Origin: Tractidigestivibacter montrealensis
GTDB taxonomy: Bacteria > Actinomycetota > Coriobacteriia > Coriobacteriales > Atopobiaceae
Assembly: GCF_024741235.1 (NCBI RefSeq)
Contig: NZ_JANSKA010000008.1
Span: 1-64,000 of the forward strand
Direction: 5' to 3'
Length of the DNA stretch: 64,000 nucleotides
Positions 43,809 through 53,814 of the stretch are shown one piece after another. The notes below the pieces were generated by a model. It ran no database searches. It had not been told where the DNA came from and was given only the letters and a program-made list of their open reading frames with translations. The position numbers were made by a program, and so were the translations under genes. Positions within the stretch are counted from its first letter, which is position 1, and every line of letters begins with the position of its first letter.

Positions 43809-44064
43809 TTACCGGGCCGAAGGGAGAAATGCACGAGTCCTGCGGAAACTTCCCCGCCAGTCTACGGGCCGGTAATAAGTGGTGGCCAGTTGCCCCCGTT
43901 GTTACCGGCCCGTTGAGCAGCGCGGACATTTGGCCAGTTGGCGAGAGCAGCTTGCCACGGGCCCGCAACAAGGACTAAGCTCCTTCCGCTCGTTGTTGCC
44001 GGGCCGTTGCCCCGCGAGCAAGCTTTACCAGTTGGCGGGAGCGAAGGAGAACGTGCCGGTAACA
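43809..44064. repeat. array of three 67-71-bp inverted-repeat units
   Basis: Unit 1 (43809-43875, 67 bp) starts TTACCGGGCC and ends GGGCCGGTAA. Unit 2 (43900-43970) and unit 3 (43994-44064) are both exactly 71 bp, start TGTTACCGGCC or TGTTGCCGGGCC, end GCAACA or GTAACA, and carry CCAGTTGG at the same position (35-42). The core and the unit size are like those of the 76-bp elements, so the families may be related. They lie between the HtrA-type and DUF2130 genes. Confidence 0.75.
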
Positions 44065-44156
44065 AGCCGCGAATCCCGCCATGCTTCTCTGTCTCGCTTA
44101 TTTGTGTCGCGCGGGCCGTGTACCCTTTATGCAGGAACATTGCCAAAGGAGGTCCC

Positions 44157-45620
44157 ATGGCCGAGATAAAGTGCCCCAACTGCGGGAAGGTCTTCCAGGT
44201 GGACGAGGCGGGCTACGCTCAGATTCTGCAGCAGGTGCGCGACGCCGAGTTTAAGCGCCAGCTGGACGAGCAGCGCGCCCTCATGGAGCAGCGCGAGGCG
44301 GCTGCCGTGGAGGCGGCACGCGCCAAGGCCCAGGAGGCGCTGCGTGCGGAGGTCGCCAAGCTCTCCTCGCAGCTTGAGCAGGCGCAGGCCGCGGCCAAGG
44401 TGCAGCAGGCCACTGCCGAGAAGAGCGCACAGGAGCTCCTTGCGCGGGCGCAGGATGCGGCAGCGCAGAAGCTTGCGGCCGCACAGCAGGAGTCCGCGGA
44501 GCAGCTTGCCCAGAGGGATGCCAGCATCGCGCGCCTCACCGAGCAGCTCCGCGCGCAGGAAGAGCAGGCCAAGGGCGCTCGTGAGCTCGCCGTGACGCGC
44601 GCCACCGCCGAGCGCGACCGTCGCCTGGTCGAGCTGCAGTCGCAGGTGCAGGAGGTTTCGGCCAAGAAGGACCAGGAGATTGCCGTTCTCAACCAGCGCC
44701 TGGTCGAGCAGGAGAAGTACAAGGACCAAGAGATTCGCGACCGGGACGACGAGATTGAGCGCATCAAGAACCAGCGCTCGCGCCTCTCGGTCAAGCTCAT
44801 TGGCGAGACCCTGGAGCAGCACTGCGAGTCCGAGTTCAACAAGGTACGCATGATGGCGTTCCCGCGTGCGGAGTTCCACAAGGACAACGACGTGGTCGAC
44901 GGCAGCAAGGGGGACTACGTCTTTAGGGAGTGCGACGAGTCCGGCACAGAGATCGTCTCGATCATGTTCGACATGAAGAACGAGGACGACAACTCCGTGA
45001 ACCGCAAGCGCAACGAGGACCACTTTGCCAAGCTCGACCGGGACCGTCGCAACAAGCACTGCGAGTACGCCGTTCTCGTCTCTACGCTTGAGCCCGAGAG
45101 CGAGCTCTACAACGCGGGCATCGTGGACGTCTCGTATCGCTACCCCAAGATGTACGTGGTGCGCCCGCAGTTCTTCCTGCCAATCATCAGCCTGCTGAGA
45201 AACGCCGGCCTGAACGCGGTCTCGGCTCGGCGCGAGCTTGCCGAGGTGCGCCAGCAGAACCTCGACGTGACAAACTTCGAGGAGAAGCTCGAGAAGTTCA
45301 AGCAGGGGTTTGGACGCAACTACGAACAGGCCTCCAAGCGCTTCTCGGAGGCAATCGAGCAGATTGATCGCTCCATTGCGTCGCTCCAGAAGGTGAAGGA
45401 GAGCCTCACCAAGTCCGAGAACCAGCTCCGGCTTGCCAACGACAAGGCGGAAGACCTCACCATTAGGCGCCTCACCCGAGGCAACAAGACCATGAAGGCG
45501 GCGTTCGAGGAGGCCGCGAAGACACAAGCGGGGGAGGGTGGCTCTGACGCGGGCTCGGTTCCTGCGGAGCACGACGAGGGAGACCCGGCCAACGCCGTGG
45601 AGCCTGACGTGGTGGAGTAG
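44157..45620 (+). CDS. DUF2130 coiled-coil protein
   Basis: A 487-residue protein starting at the ATG at 44157 behind AAAGGAGGTCCC. It opens with a zinc-ribbon-like IKCPNCGKVFQVDEAGYAQIL, followed by a long Ala/Gln/Glu-rich coiled coil (about 25-210) and the DUF2130 domain (about 215-390): GETLEQHCESEFNKVRMMAFP, GDYVFRECDESGTEIVSIMFDMKNE, HFAKLDRDRRNKHCEYAVLVSTLE. A second coiled coil ends it. The function of the family is unknown; the DUF2130 core has a restriction-endonuclease-like feel (E...D...K pattern), which I cannot prove. It stands alone. Confidence 0.88.
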   Translation: MAEIKCPNCGKVFQVDEAGYAQILQQVRDAEFKRQLDEQRALMEQREAAAVEAARAKAQEALRAEVAKLSSQLEQAQAAAKVQQATAEKSAQELLARAQDAAAQKLAAAQQESAEQLAQRDASIARLTEQLRAQEEQAKGARELAVTRATAERDRRLVELQSQVQEVSAKKDQEIAVLNQRLVEQEKYKDQEIRDRDDEIERIKNQRSRLSVKLIGETLEQHCESEFNKVRMMAFPRAEFHKDNDVVDGSKGDYVFRECDESGTEIVSIMFDMKNEDDNSVNRKRNEDHFAKLDRDRRNKHCEYAVLVSTLEPESELYNAGIVDVSYRYPKMYVVRPQFFLPIISLLRNAGLNAVSARRELAEVRQQNLDVTNFEEKLEKFKQGFGRNYEQASKRFSEAIEQIDRSIASLQKVKESLTKSENQLRLANDKAEDLTIRRLTRGNKTMKAAFEEAAKTQAGEGGSDAGSVPAEHDEGDPANAVEPDVVE

Positions 45621-45665
45621 GACGGTTTGGGCCGCGCGGGAGTTGGGGACGCCGGCGGTACGTGC

Positions 45666-45808
45666 GCTACACATTCGGGTCCGAACATGTGACCCGCGCA
45701 GGTCGATACTCAATCGGCGTCCAAATGTGTAGCGGACTGTCACACAATCGGCGTCCGAACGTGTAGCGACCTGGGCGCGCTACACAAACGCCCTCGAATG
45801 TGTAGCGG
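45666..45808. repeat. cluster of four about 30-bp dyads (left of the copper genes)
   Basis: Four self-complementary units of the type TACACATTCGGGTCCGAA, then TGTG, lie at about 45666-45695, 45707-45735, 45739-45770 and 45779-45808. Variants include ACACAATCGGCGTCCGAACG and ACACAAACGCCCTCGAATGT. A second cluster of the same type is at 50038-50182. Confidence 0.75.
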
Positions 45809-45829
45809 TCGCAAACGTAATCTTCTCGT

Positions 45830-45888
45830 TTGACTGGTACCCCAAAGGGGTATATTGTCTCATGGTAGAAGATGCCCCAGGGGAGTAT
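45830..45888 (+). promoter_or_regulatory. csoR promoter with CsoR operator
   Basis: A -35 TTGACT (45830-45835) and a -10 TATTGT (45853-45858) are 17 bp apart, and the palindrome TACCCCAAAGGGGTA (45838-45852) fills the spacer. This is the pattern of copper-responsive CsoR boxes. A second, weaker C4/G4 box lies at about 45872-45888 (TGCCCCAGGGGAGTA). Confidence 0.75.
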
Positions 45889-45922
45889 ATGATCCCCCGA
45901 TGCACTTAGGAAGGGAGCCAGC

Positions 45923-46252
45923 ATGGAGACAACCGAACACGCATGCGCTGGGACAAATTCCGAGACGTGCGCCCACATGAAGCAGACGCCCCGCTCCGAG
46001 GAGCTCAGGCACGATGTCACCTGCCGCATCAACCGCGCAATCGGGCAGCTTAACGGCGTCAAGGCCATGGTCGAGGAGGACCGCTACTGCGGAGACGTCC
46101 TGACTCAGCTTGCGGCGGTGGAGTCCGCAGTGAAGGCTGTGAGCCGCGAGATCATGCAGGACCATCTCGAGACCTGCGTGGTTGAGCGCATCCAGGCGGG
46201 CGACACCGAGGTCGTGGACGAGGTCATGCGCCTCTTCAAGAAGTTCATGTGA
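45923..46252 (+). CDS. csoR: copper-sensing repressor CsoR
   Basis: A 109-residue all-helical regulator of the CsoR/RcnR family. Cys56 (DRYCGDVL), His81 and Cys85 (MQDHLETC) have exactly the spacing of the Cu(I) ligands in Mycobacterium CsoR (36/61/65), which separates it from nickel or formaldehyde sensors. The N-terminal 25 residues carry two additional Cys and a His (HACAGTNSETCAH) and are not typical; they may form an accessory metal site. It precedes copA by 72 bp and should derepress the operon when it binds Cu(I). Confidence 0.9.
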   Translation: METTEHACAGTNSETCAHMKQTPRSEELRHDVTCRINRAIGQLNGVKAMVEEDRYCGDVLTQLAAVESAVKAVSREIMQDHLETCVVERIQAGDTEVVDEVMRLFKKFM

Positions 46253-46324
46253 GTCTCGCGTAAAGCGAGGTCAGACAGCATTTCCCTGCTCCCAGGGACG
46301 CAACAGCGAAGGGAACCAAGCACT

Positions 46325-48955
46325 ATGAAGCAAACGTTCGACATCACGGGCATGACCTGCGCGGCCTGCTCGGCACGGGTTGGCAAGGCCGCATCCGGCG
46401 TGCCTGGGGTGACAGAGGCCAACGTCAACCTGCTCAAGAACTCGATGGAGCTCGACTACGACGGCAACCCCAAGACGGCGCAGGCTGTAGTCGCCGCCAT
46501 CGAGGAGGCAGGCTACGGCGCCTCGCCTCGACAGGAGGCAAGCGGCGCTGCCTCGCGCAGCTCGTTCGTCGACCCCAGGGAGGGCGCTCAGAAGGCGATC
46601 GAGGCCAAGAAGAAGCAGCTCATCTGGTCCATCGTCTTTGGCGTGCCCCTCTTCTACCTGGCCATGGGTCCCATGCTTGGCTGGCCGGAGGTTCCCGGCC
46701 TTGCCGGCATGCAGGGCATGATGGCCTCCGCGATGACGCAGCTCCTTCTCGCCACCTGCGTGCTCTTTGTCAACCGCAGCTACTTTGTCATGGGGTTTAA
46801 GACCCTCTCGCACCTCTCGCCAAACATGGACTCGCTCATCGCCATTGGGTCTGCGGCGAGCTACGCCTACAGCCTGGTGGGGGTCTACCAGATGGCGCTG
46901 GCACTTGGTGCCGCGGACCTCGAGGGCGCCCACTACGCCATGATGCACTCGCTGTACTTTGACTCGGCCGGCACCATCCTTGTGCTCATCACGCTGGGCA
47001 AGTACTTCGAGGCCCGTGCCAAGGGCAAGACAACCTCTGCCATCAGCGCACTCATGGACCTCGCGCCCAAGACGGCACGCGTGCGCCGCAACGGCCAGGA
47101 GGTCGAGGTGGCTACCGACGAGGTGCGCGTGGGAGACATTGTGGTGGTGCGTGCCGGGGAGTCCGTACCGGTCGACGGCATCATTCGCGAGGGCTCCGCC
47201 TCGATTGACGAGTCTGCCATCACCGGAGAGCCGGTTCCTGCCGAGAAGGGCGCGGGCGACCGCGTGACCGGTGCCACCGTGAGCCAGCGCGGCTGGTTTG
47301 CCATGGAGGCCACGGCTGTTGGCGACGACACGGCGCTTGCGAGCATCATCCGCCTCGTGGACGAGGCCACAAGCTCCAAGGCGCCCATCGAGCGCCAGGC
47401 CGACAAGATCGCCGGCGTCTTTGTCCCGGTGGTCATGGCGATTGCCGCCGTCACCTTCCTGGGTTGGATTGCAGTCTTTGCCCCCGGTGACTTTGCGACG
47501 GCGTTCAACCATGCCGTCTCGGTGCTGGTCATTTCCTGCCCCTGCGCGCTTGGCCTGGCCACGCCTACGGCAATCATGGTAGGCACGGAGCGCGGCGCCA
47601 AGGTGGGCATCCTCATCAAGAGCGCCGAGGCCCTTGAGGGCGCCTGCGACCTGGACACCGTGGTGCTCGACAAGACCGGCACCATCACCGAGGGTAAGCC
47701 GCGCGTGACCGACGTGCGCCTGGCTGCCGGCGTGGACGAGGTCGAGCTTGCGCGCGTTGCCGCCGCGCTCGAGCGCAAGAGCGAGCACCCGCTTGCGCAG
47801 GCCGTCTGCGACTACGTGGACGAGACACATGCAGGCGCTGATAAGGACGTGGACTCCGCAGGGTTCGAGCAGGTCGCCGGCGGTGGCGTGCGCGCCCAGG
47901 TCGACGGCGCTCCCGCCATCGCGGGCAATGCTCGCCTCATGGCGTCCGCTGGCGTGGACGTCTCGGCGCTCGCCCCGCAGGCGGACGAGCTTGCGGCCCA
48001 GGCAAAGACGCCGCTCTACTTTGCGCTCGGTGGCCGTGCGCTGGGGCTTCTCGGCGTGGCGGACGTGGTGAAGGAGACCTCGGCCTCGGCCGTGGCACGT
48101 CTGCGCCGCATGGGCGTGCGCACCATCATGCTCACGGGCGACCAGGCAAAGACCGCTAAGGCAGTGGCGCGCCAGGTGGGCGTCGACGAGGTCGTGGCCG
48201 GCGTGCTTCCCAGCCAGAAGGAGCAGAAGGTCCGCGAGCTCCAGGGCCAGGGCCACAAGGTGGCCATGGTGGGTGACGGCATCAACGACGCCCCGGCACT
48301 TGCCCGCGCCGACGTGGGCATTGCCATTGGCGCCGGTACCGACGTTGCCATTAGCTCGGCAGACGTGGTGCTCATGCACTCCGACCCGGCAGACGTTGCC
48401 ACCGCCATCGAGCTGAGCCACGCCACCATGCGTGACATCCGGCAGAACCTGTTCTGGGCGCTGTTCTACAACGCGATCTGCATCCCCGTGGCCATGGGCG
48501 TGCTCTCGCCCCTGGGCGTGACGCTCAACCCCATGGTAGGGGCGGCGGCAATGGGCTTCTCGTCCGTGTTTGTTGTCTCCAACGCGCTCAGGCTCTTTGC
48601 CTGGAAGCCCAGGCAGGCGGACGAGAAGGACGCTGCGCCTGTTGACACCAAGGTCATTCCGGCCGTTGCGGAGCATGATGTCGCACCCGCGGCCGAGGTC
48701 AAGAATGCGACTGCCGCGGAGGCAGCCGCCAACGAGAGGAGTACTGCCATGGAGAAGAAGCTCAACGTCGAGGGAATGATGTGCGACCACTGCGTTGCCC
48801 ACGTGACCAAGGCCCTCGAAGGCGTTCCGGGCGTGAGCTCGGCCAAGGTCTCGCTTGCGGACAAGAACGCCGTGGTCGAGGCGGCGCCTGAGGTCACCGA
48901 TGAGGCACTTGTCGCCGCTGTCAAGGACGCGGGCTACGAGGCCACAGTGGCGTAG
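46325..48955 (+). CDS. copA: Cu(I)-exporting P1B-type ATPase with an extra C-terminal HMA domain
   Basis: An 876-residue copper exporter. The N-terminal HMA domain has GMTCAAC (Cys12/Cys15). Membrane segments surround the actuator [12 protein letters not shown], the intramembrane Cu site Cys405-Pro-Cys407 ([15 protein letters not shown]), the phosphorylated Asp449 (DKTGTITEG), the ATP-site HPLA and [18 protein letters not shown]. After the last helix and an Ala/Glu linker, a second HMA domain occupies about 809-876 with GMMCDHC (Cys820/Cys823). HMA domains are normally N-terminal. An internal start could release this domain as a free chaperone (see 48749). Confidence 0.93.
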   Translation: MKQTFDITGMTCAACSARVGKAASGVPGVTEANVNLLKNSMELDYDGNPKTAQAVVAAIEEAGYGASPRQEASGAASRSSFVDPREGAQKAIEAKKKQLIWSIVFGVPLFYLAMGPMLGWPEVPGLAGMQGMMASAMTQLLLATCVLFVNRSYFVMGFKTLSHLSPNMDSLIAIGSAASYAYSLVGVYQMALALGAADLEGAHYAMMHSLYFDSAGTILVLITLGKYFEARAKGKTTSAISALMDLAPKTARVRRNGQEVEVATDEVRVGDIVVVRAGESVPVDGIIREGSASIDESAITGEPVPAEKGAGDRVTGATVSQRGWFAMEATAVGDDTALASIIRLVDEATSSKAPIERQADKIAGVFVPVVMAIAAVTFLGWIAVFAPGDFATAFNHAVSVLVISCPCALGLATPTAIMVGTERGAKVGILIKSAEALEGACDLDTVVLDKTGTITEGKPRVTDVRLAAGVDEVELARVAAALERKSEHPLAQAVCDYVDETHAGADKDVDSAGFEQVAGGGVRAQVDGAPAIAGNARLMASAGVDVSALAPQADELAAQAKTPLYFALGGRALGLLGVADVVKETSASAVARLRRMGVRTIMLTGDQAKTAKAVARQVGVDEVVAGVLPSQKEQKVRELQGQGHKVAMVGDGINDAPALARADVGIAIGAGTDVAISSADVVLMHSDPADVATAIELSHATMRDIRQNLFWALFYNAICIPVAMGVLSPLGVTLNPMVGAAAMGFSSVFVVSNALRLFAWKPRQADEKDAAPVDTKVIPAVAEHDVAPAAEVKNATAAEAAANERSTAMEKKLNVEGMMCDHCVAHVTKALEGVPGVSSAKVSLADKNAVVEAAPEVTDEALVAAVKDAGYEATVA
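48749..48955 (+). CDS. possible CopZ-like copper chaperone from an internal in-frame start of copA
   Basis: Inside copA, in the same frame, GAGAGGAG (48734-48741) lies 7 nt before an ATG at 48749. Translation from there gives a complete 68-residue HMA protein: [21 protein letters not shown], ending [10 protein letters not shown], with the CxxC metal site at residues 12 and 15. Length and sequence are those of a free-standing CopZ chaperone. Either the domain only forms the tail of CopA, or both products are made. The quality of the ribosome-binding site is seen; its use is inferred. Confidence 0.5.
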   Translation: MEKKLNVEGMMCDHCVAHVTKALEGVPGVSSAKVSLADKNAVVEAAPEVTDEALVAAVKDAGYEATVA

Positions 48956-49112
48956 CGTCAAGCGCCATCCACGTGGTGTTTCTCGACAGGAAGTTCATGC
49001 CGTTCAAGGGTCTCGCCGGCGTCGTGCCGCGAGGCCCTTGTTCTGTAATGCAGATATGTCTAGCTTGGCAGACGCCCAGGATGCGCCTGCCGTCGGACGA
49101 ACGGGGGATGGC

Positions 49113-49994
49113 ATGGCAAGGATTGGCGCGCTCGAGGCCGGCGGAACCAAGATGGTCCTTTCCGTGGGGACGTCCCAGGGAGAGGTCCTCGAGCGAGAGG
49201 AGATTCCAACCCAAGGCCCAAACGACTGTGTCGATCGCATGGTGGAGTGGTTTGACTCGCACAGCGTCGAGGCGCTTGGCATTGGCGCCTTTGGCCCCAC
49301 CGGTGTGAACCCGTCGTCCTCCAGCTACGGCAAGATCCTCGAGACGCCAAAGACCGCGTGGCGCCACTTCGATTTCCTGAGTGCCTTCAAGCCGCTTGAC
49401 ATCCCCATTGGCTACGACACCGACGTCAACGTCGCCTGCCTGGGCGAGGTTACGTACGGCTCGTGCAAGGGGCTTGACACCGTGGTCTACCTTACGGTTG
49501 GCACGGGCATTGGTGCGGGCGTCATGGTGAGCGGGCAGCTCCTGCACGGCATGCTGCACCCCGAGGCCGGCCACATCCTGCTTGAGGTCCAGCCGGGTGA
49601 CGAGGGCAACTGCGTGTGCCCGTACCACGACCGCTGCTTTGAGGGCCTGGCGGCCGGACCCTCGATCGAGCATCGCTGGGGCAAGAAGGGCTTCGAGCTG
49701 GCAGACCGCCCCGAGGTATGGGACCTCGAGAGCACCTACCTGGCCGAGGGAATTGCCACCTATGTGCTGTGCTACTCGCCGCAGCGCATTGTGCTCGACG
49801 GCGGCGTGATGAAGCAGACCCAGCTCTTCCCGCTGGTGCGCAAGAAGGTCCTCGAGTACCTGAACGGCTACCTCGTGACGCCCGAGCTGGCGGACATCGA
49901 CTCCTACATCGTGGAGGCCGGCTGCAAGGGCGACCAGGGCGTCCTTGGCTGCATCGAGCTGGGCCGCCGCGCGCTGGAGGCCGCCCGCGCGTAG
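49113..49994 (+). CDS. ROK-family sugar kinase (fructokinase type)
   Basis: A 293-residue ROK kinase. I take the ATG at 49113 (ACGGGGGATGGC upstream); the frame is open further upstream into copA but without coding character. Features are the ATP-binding IGALEAGGTKMVLSVG, YDTDVNVACLGEV, VYLTVGTGIGAGV and the zinc site GHILLEVQPGDEGNCVCPYHDRCFEGLAAGPS (one His, three Cys, one His). The zinc pattern and short length fit bacterial fructokinases (ScrK/GmuE type). It follows copA in the same direction at 157 bp and has no evident link to copper. Confidence 0.88.
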   Translation: MARIGALEAGGTKMVLSVGTSQGEVLEREEIPTQGPNDCVDRMVEWFDSHSVEALGIGAFGPTGVNPSSSSYGKILETPKTAWRHFDFLSAFKPLDIPIGYDTDVNVACLGEVTYGSCKGLDTVVYLTVGTGIGAGVMVSGQLLHGMLHPEAGHILLEVQPGDEGNCVCPYHDRCFEGLAAGPSIEHRWGKKGFELADRPEVWDLESTYLAEGIATYVLCYSPQRIVLDGGVMKQTQLFPLVRKKVLEYLNGYLVTPELADIDSYIVEAGCKGDQGVLGCIELGRRALEAARA

Positions 49995-50037
49995 GGGCAG
50001 CGATCTTCTCGTTAGGACTTGCCGCAAGTTCTCCTGG

Positions 50038-50182
50038 GCTCGCCACGCATTCGGGTGCGATTGAGTGGCGAGCCCAGCTTGATACACGTTCGGGCATCGA
50101 ATGTGTATCCGCTTGCCACACGTTCGGGTGTCGAATCTGTGGCGTCCTGCGCGGGTCACACGTTCGGGTACGAACCTGTAGC
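50038..50182. repeat. cluster of four about 30-bp dyads (right of the copper/ROK genes)
   Basis: Units at 50038-50075 (stem GGGCTCGCCAC/GTGGCGAGCCC with ATTCGGG inside), 50081-50109 (GATACACGTTCGGGCATCGA, then ATGTGTATC), 50116-50144 and 50155-50182. All share ACACGTTCGGG or ATTCGGG in the left half and a complementary CGAAxxTGT right half. They belong to the same family as the cluster at 45666-45808. Confidence 0.75.
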
Positions 50183-50304
50183 GTGCAGCGAATCCATAGC
50201 GCACGGCAGGCTTAGGGCACCCGCGCCCTGCCCCCGCATGCGTCTGTGCCCTTCTCGGCGCTGCCTCAATTCTGCTGGCTGTTTGCGCTACCCTTGCTTG
50301 GTGA

Positions 50305-52560
<2,256 letters not shown>

Positions 52561-52820
52561 GCCATTCGGCGGTGTCGTATGCCACTCGGTGCTGCTCCAG
52601 CTGGTTGCTAAAACTCCCCCTTCGGGCGTCGTTTTGGCACACGAAGGGGGAGTTTCTGATGGGATTGCGTATGGAGGGGCTGCTCCGGCGTCGTTTTGGC
52701 GCACGAGCGCAAATTTCCGCACCAGGGATTAATGGCGATGGCTTTCTTGCTCTTACACCAACAGCTAAGTATCCCATCTCTGGAATGCTTTTGCACGGCT
52801 GCGTCCGTCGCGGACAATAG
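52561..52820. other. intergenic region with hairpin and duplicated 20-bp motif
   Basis: AAACTCCCCCTTCG (52611-52624) and CGAAGGGGGAGTTT (52642-52655) form a perfect 14-bp stem about 50 bp behind ligA and may terminate it. The loop region GGCGTCGTTTTGGCACACGA (52625-52644) recurs at 52687-52706 with one difference, 62 bp on. No gene is recognised. Confidence 0.5.
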
Positions 52821-52884
52821 GTGACCGCTTGCGGCACGGATGCGCTTCCCGGGGTTTAACACCTTTCGAATTGGCTATAAAGAC

Positions 52885-53305
52885 AGTGACTAAAGGGAGT
52901 CGCCCAGCAAGGACGACCGAGGTAGGAGGTGCATTCCGATGGGCAGTGACGAGAGTTCAACCAGGCGCCTGCCTTTGGATGCATGAATTCACCCCAGAGG
53001 CGGTGGCAGATCCCTCGCAACGTCAAAGTCGATACGGTGGCACCGCGAATACGCTGATTAGACAGCGACGTGAATCACAAACAGGGCAGGCGCATCTTTT
53101 TCTCCGGTCGGTGAAGAACCGACACCCCCAGACAGGTTCCTAACACCACGAGAGGAACGGAGAACGGGTTCGCACAAAGCGAACCATTACTGATAGCACG
53201 TGCCTATCACCTTTGTCGCCTCCCGCGCGGAAGCGACCTCCCTAAGGGGGAGAGTCCAAAGTATCACGTAGGTGGGCGGGCGCCCGGAAGGGCGCCCGCC
53301 CTTTT
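52885..53305 (+). ncRNA. candidate large structured RNA of about 420 nt, family unknown
   Basis: This gene-free stretch is dense in complementary segments and ends in a perfect terminator. A TATAAA lies at 52876-52881. GCGCCTGCC (52965-52973) pairs with GGCAGGCGC (53085-53093). A run of local hairpins follows: GTCGGT/ACCGAC (53107-53123), GTTCCT/AGGAAC (53136-53158), GGTTCGC/GCGAACC (53167-53185), GATAG/CTATC (53192-53208) and GTCGC/GCGAC (53215-53237). GGTGGCACCGCG at 53036-53047 equals the T-box core GGTGGNACCGCG, but no regulated gene follows. It does not show the conserved blocks I know of RNase P RNA, tmRNA, SRP RNA or common riboswitches. Confidence 0.6.
53274..53305 (+). terminator. 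intrinsic terminator of the structured RNA
   Basis: GGGCGGGCGCCC-GGAA-GGGCGCCCGCCC-TTTT: perfect 12-bp arms with a stable tetraloop. No coding sequence ends before it, so it must end a noncoding transcript. Confidence 0.88.
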
Positions 53306-53369
53306 GTGTCTTCGATCGATGCCCGTTTTGCTTGATGCGATGCATTAAGGCCTCGGCTGGGCCATTCCT

Positions 53370-53611
53370 GCATCGAAACCTCTTTCGTTACACAAATTGC
53401 CGATCTTGTGCGCCGAACTGCCCTACGTTACACGTAGTTTTGGCATAACCCCGAGTATCAGTTACTACATATTGATTAATAAGAGCATTCAAATACCACA
53501 TATAGTATACAGATGGGCCTCGCTACTTTGTCGGACCGAAAAACCATGTGTAACGGAGGGCACTTCGGCGCAGCGAGGATCGAATTTGTGTAACGAAGGG
53601 CGGTTCGATGC
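53370..53611. repeat. 242-bp inverted element B: two 24-bp repeats per arm at 40-bp period
   Basis: Four 24-bp repeats lie at 53370-53393, 53410-53433 (plus), 53548-53571 and 53588-53611 (minus). All begin GCATCGAA or GCGCCGAA at their outer end and finish CGTTACAC at their inner end. Start-to-start distance is exactly 40 bp in both arms, and the 16-bp spacers are also partly alike (AAATT, CGATC). The 114-bp core (53434-53547) is AT-rich without a gene. Geometry and outward GCAT are the same as in element A (26853-27100), though the repeat sequence differs. Confidence 0.85.
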
Positions 53612-53814
53612 ACTTCCGCCTGCAGCACTAGACATCCGTGACAGCTCTTTCGTCGTTTCCCCTGCATTCCAAACACCGAGAAGTTCGCGGAGAACCTTCT
53701 GACCATTCCGCTTGGGCCGCGGGCCTCCTGTTTCCCACCTGCGGTATCCTTGGTGGTCGCGTGGCGGGCCCGCACGGGGCGGGCGCCGCAGCGCCCCAAG
53801 GAATGTGAGGTCAC

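Noticed and set aside
43938-44156. 73-codon upstream extension of the DUF2130 protein
   Set aside because: It runs through the 71-bp repeat units; AAAGGAGG before the ATG at 44157 marks the true start.
46271-48961. Very long (896-codon) open frame antisense to copA, and similar long antisense frames over nadB, ligA and the ABC genes
   Set aside because: These are typical shadows in GC-rich coding DNA; the plus-strand genes carry complete family motifs.
53036-53047. T-box riboswitch call from GGTGGCACCGCG
   Set aside because: The core matches, but the CGGT-GGC-ACCG part is also a simple hairpin, no stem I features are clear, and no aminoacyl-tRNA or amino-acid gene follows.
52829-53143. 104-codon open frame across the structured RNA candidate
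   Set aside because: It has no ribosome-binding site or recognisable sequence, and it overlaps segments that pair with one another.
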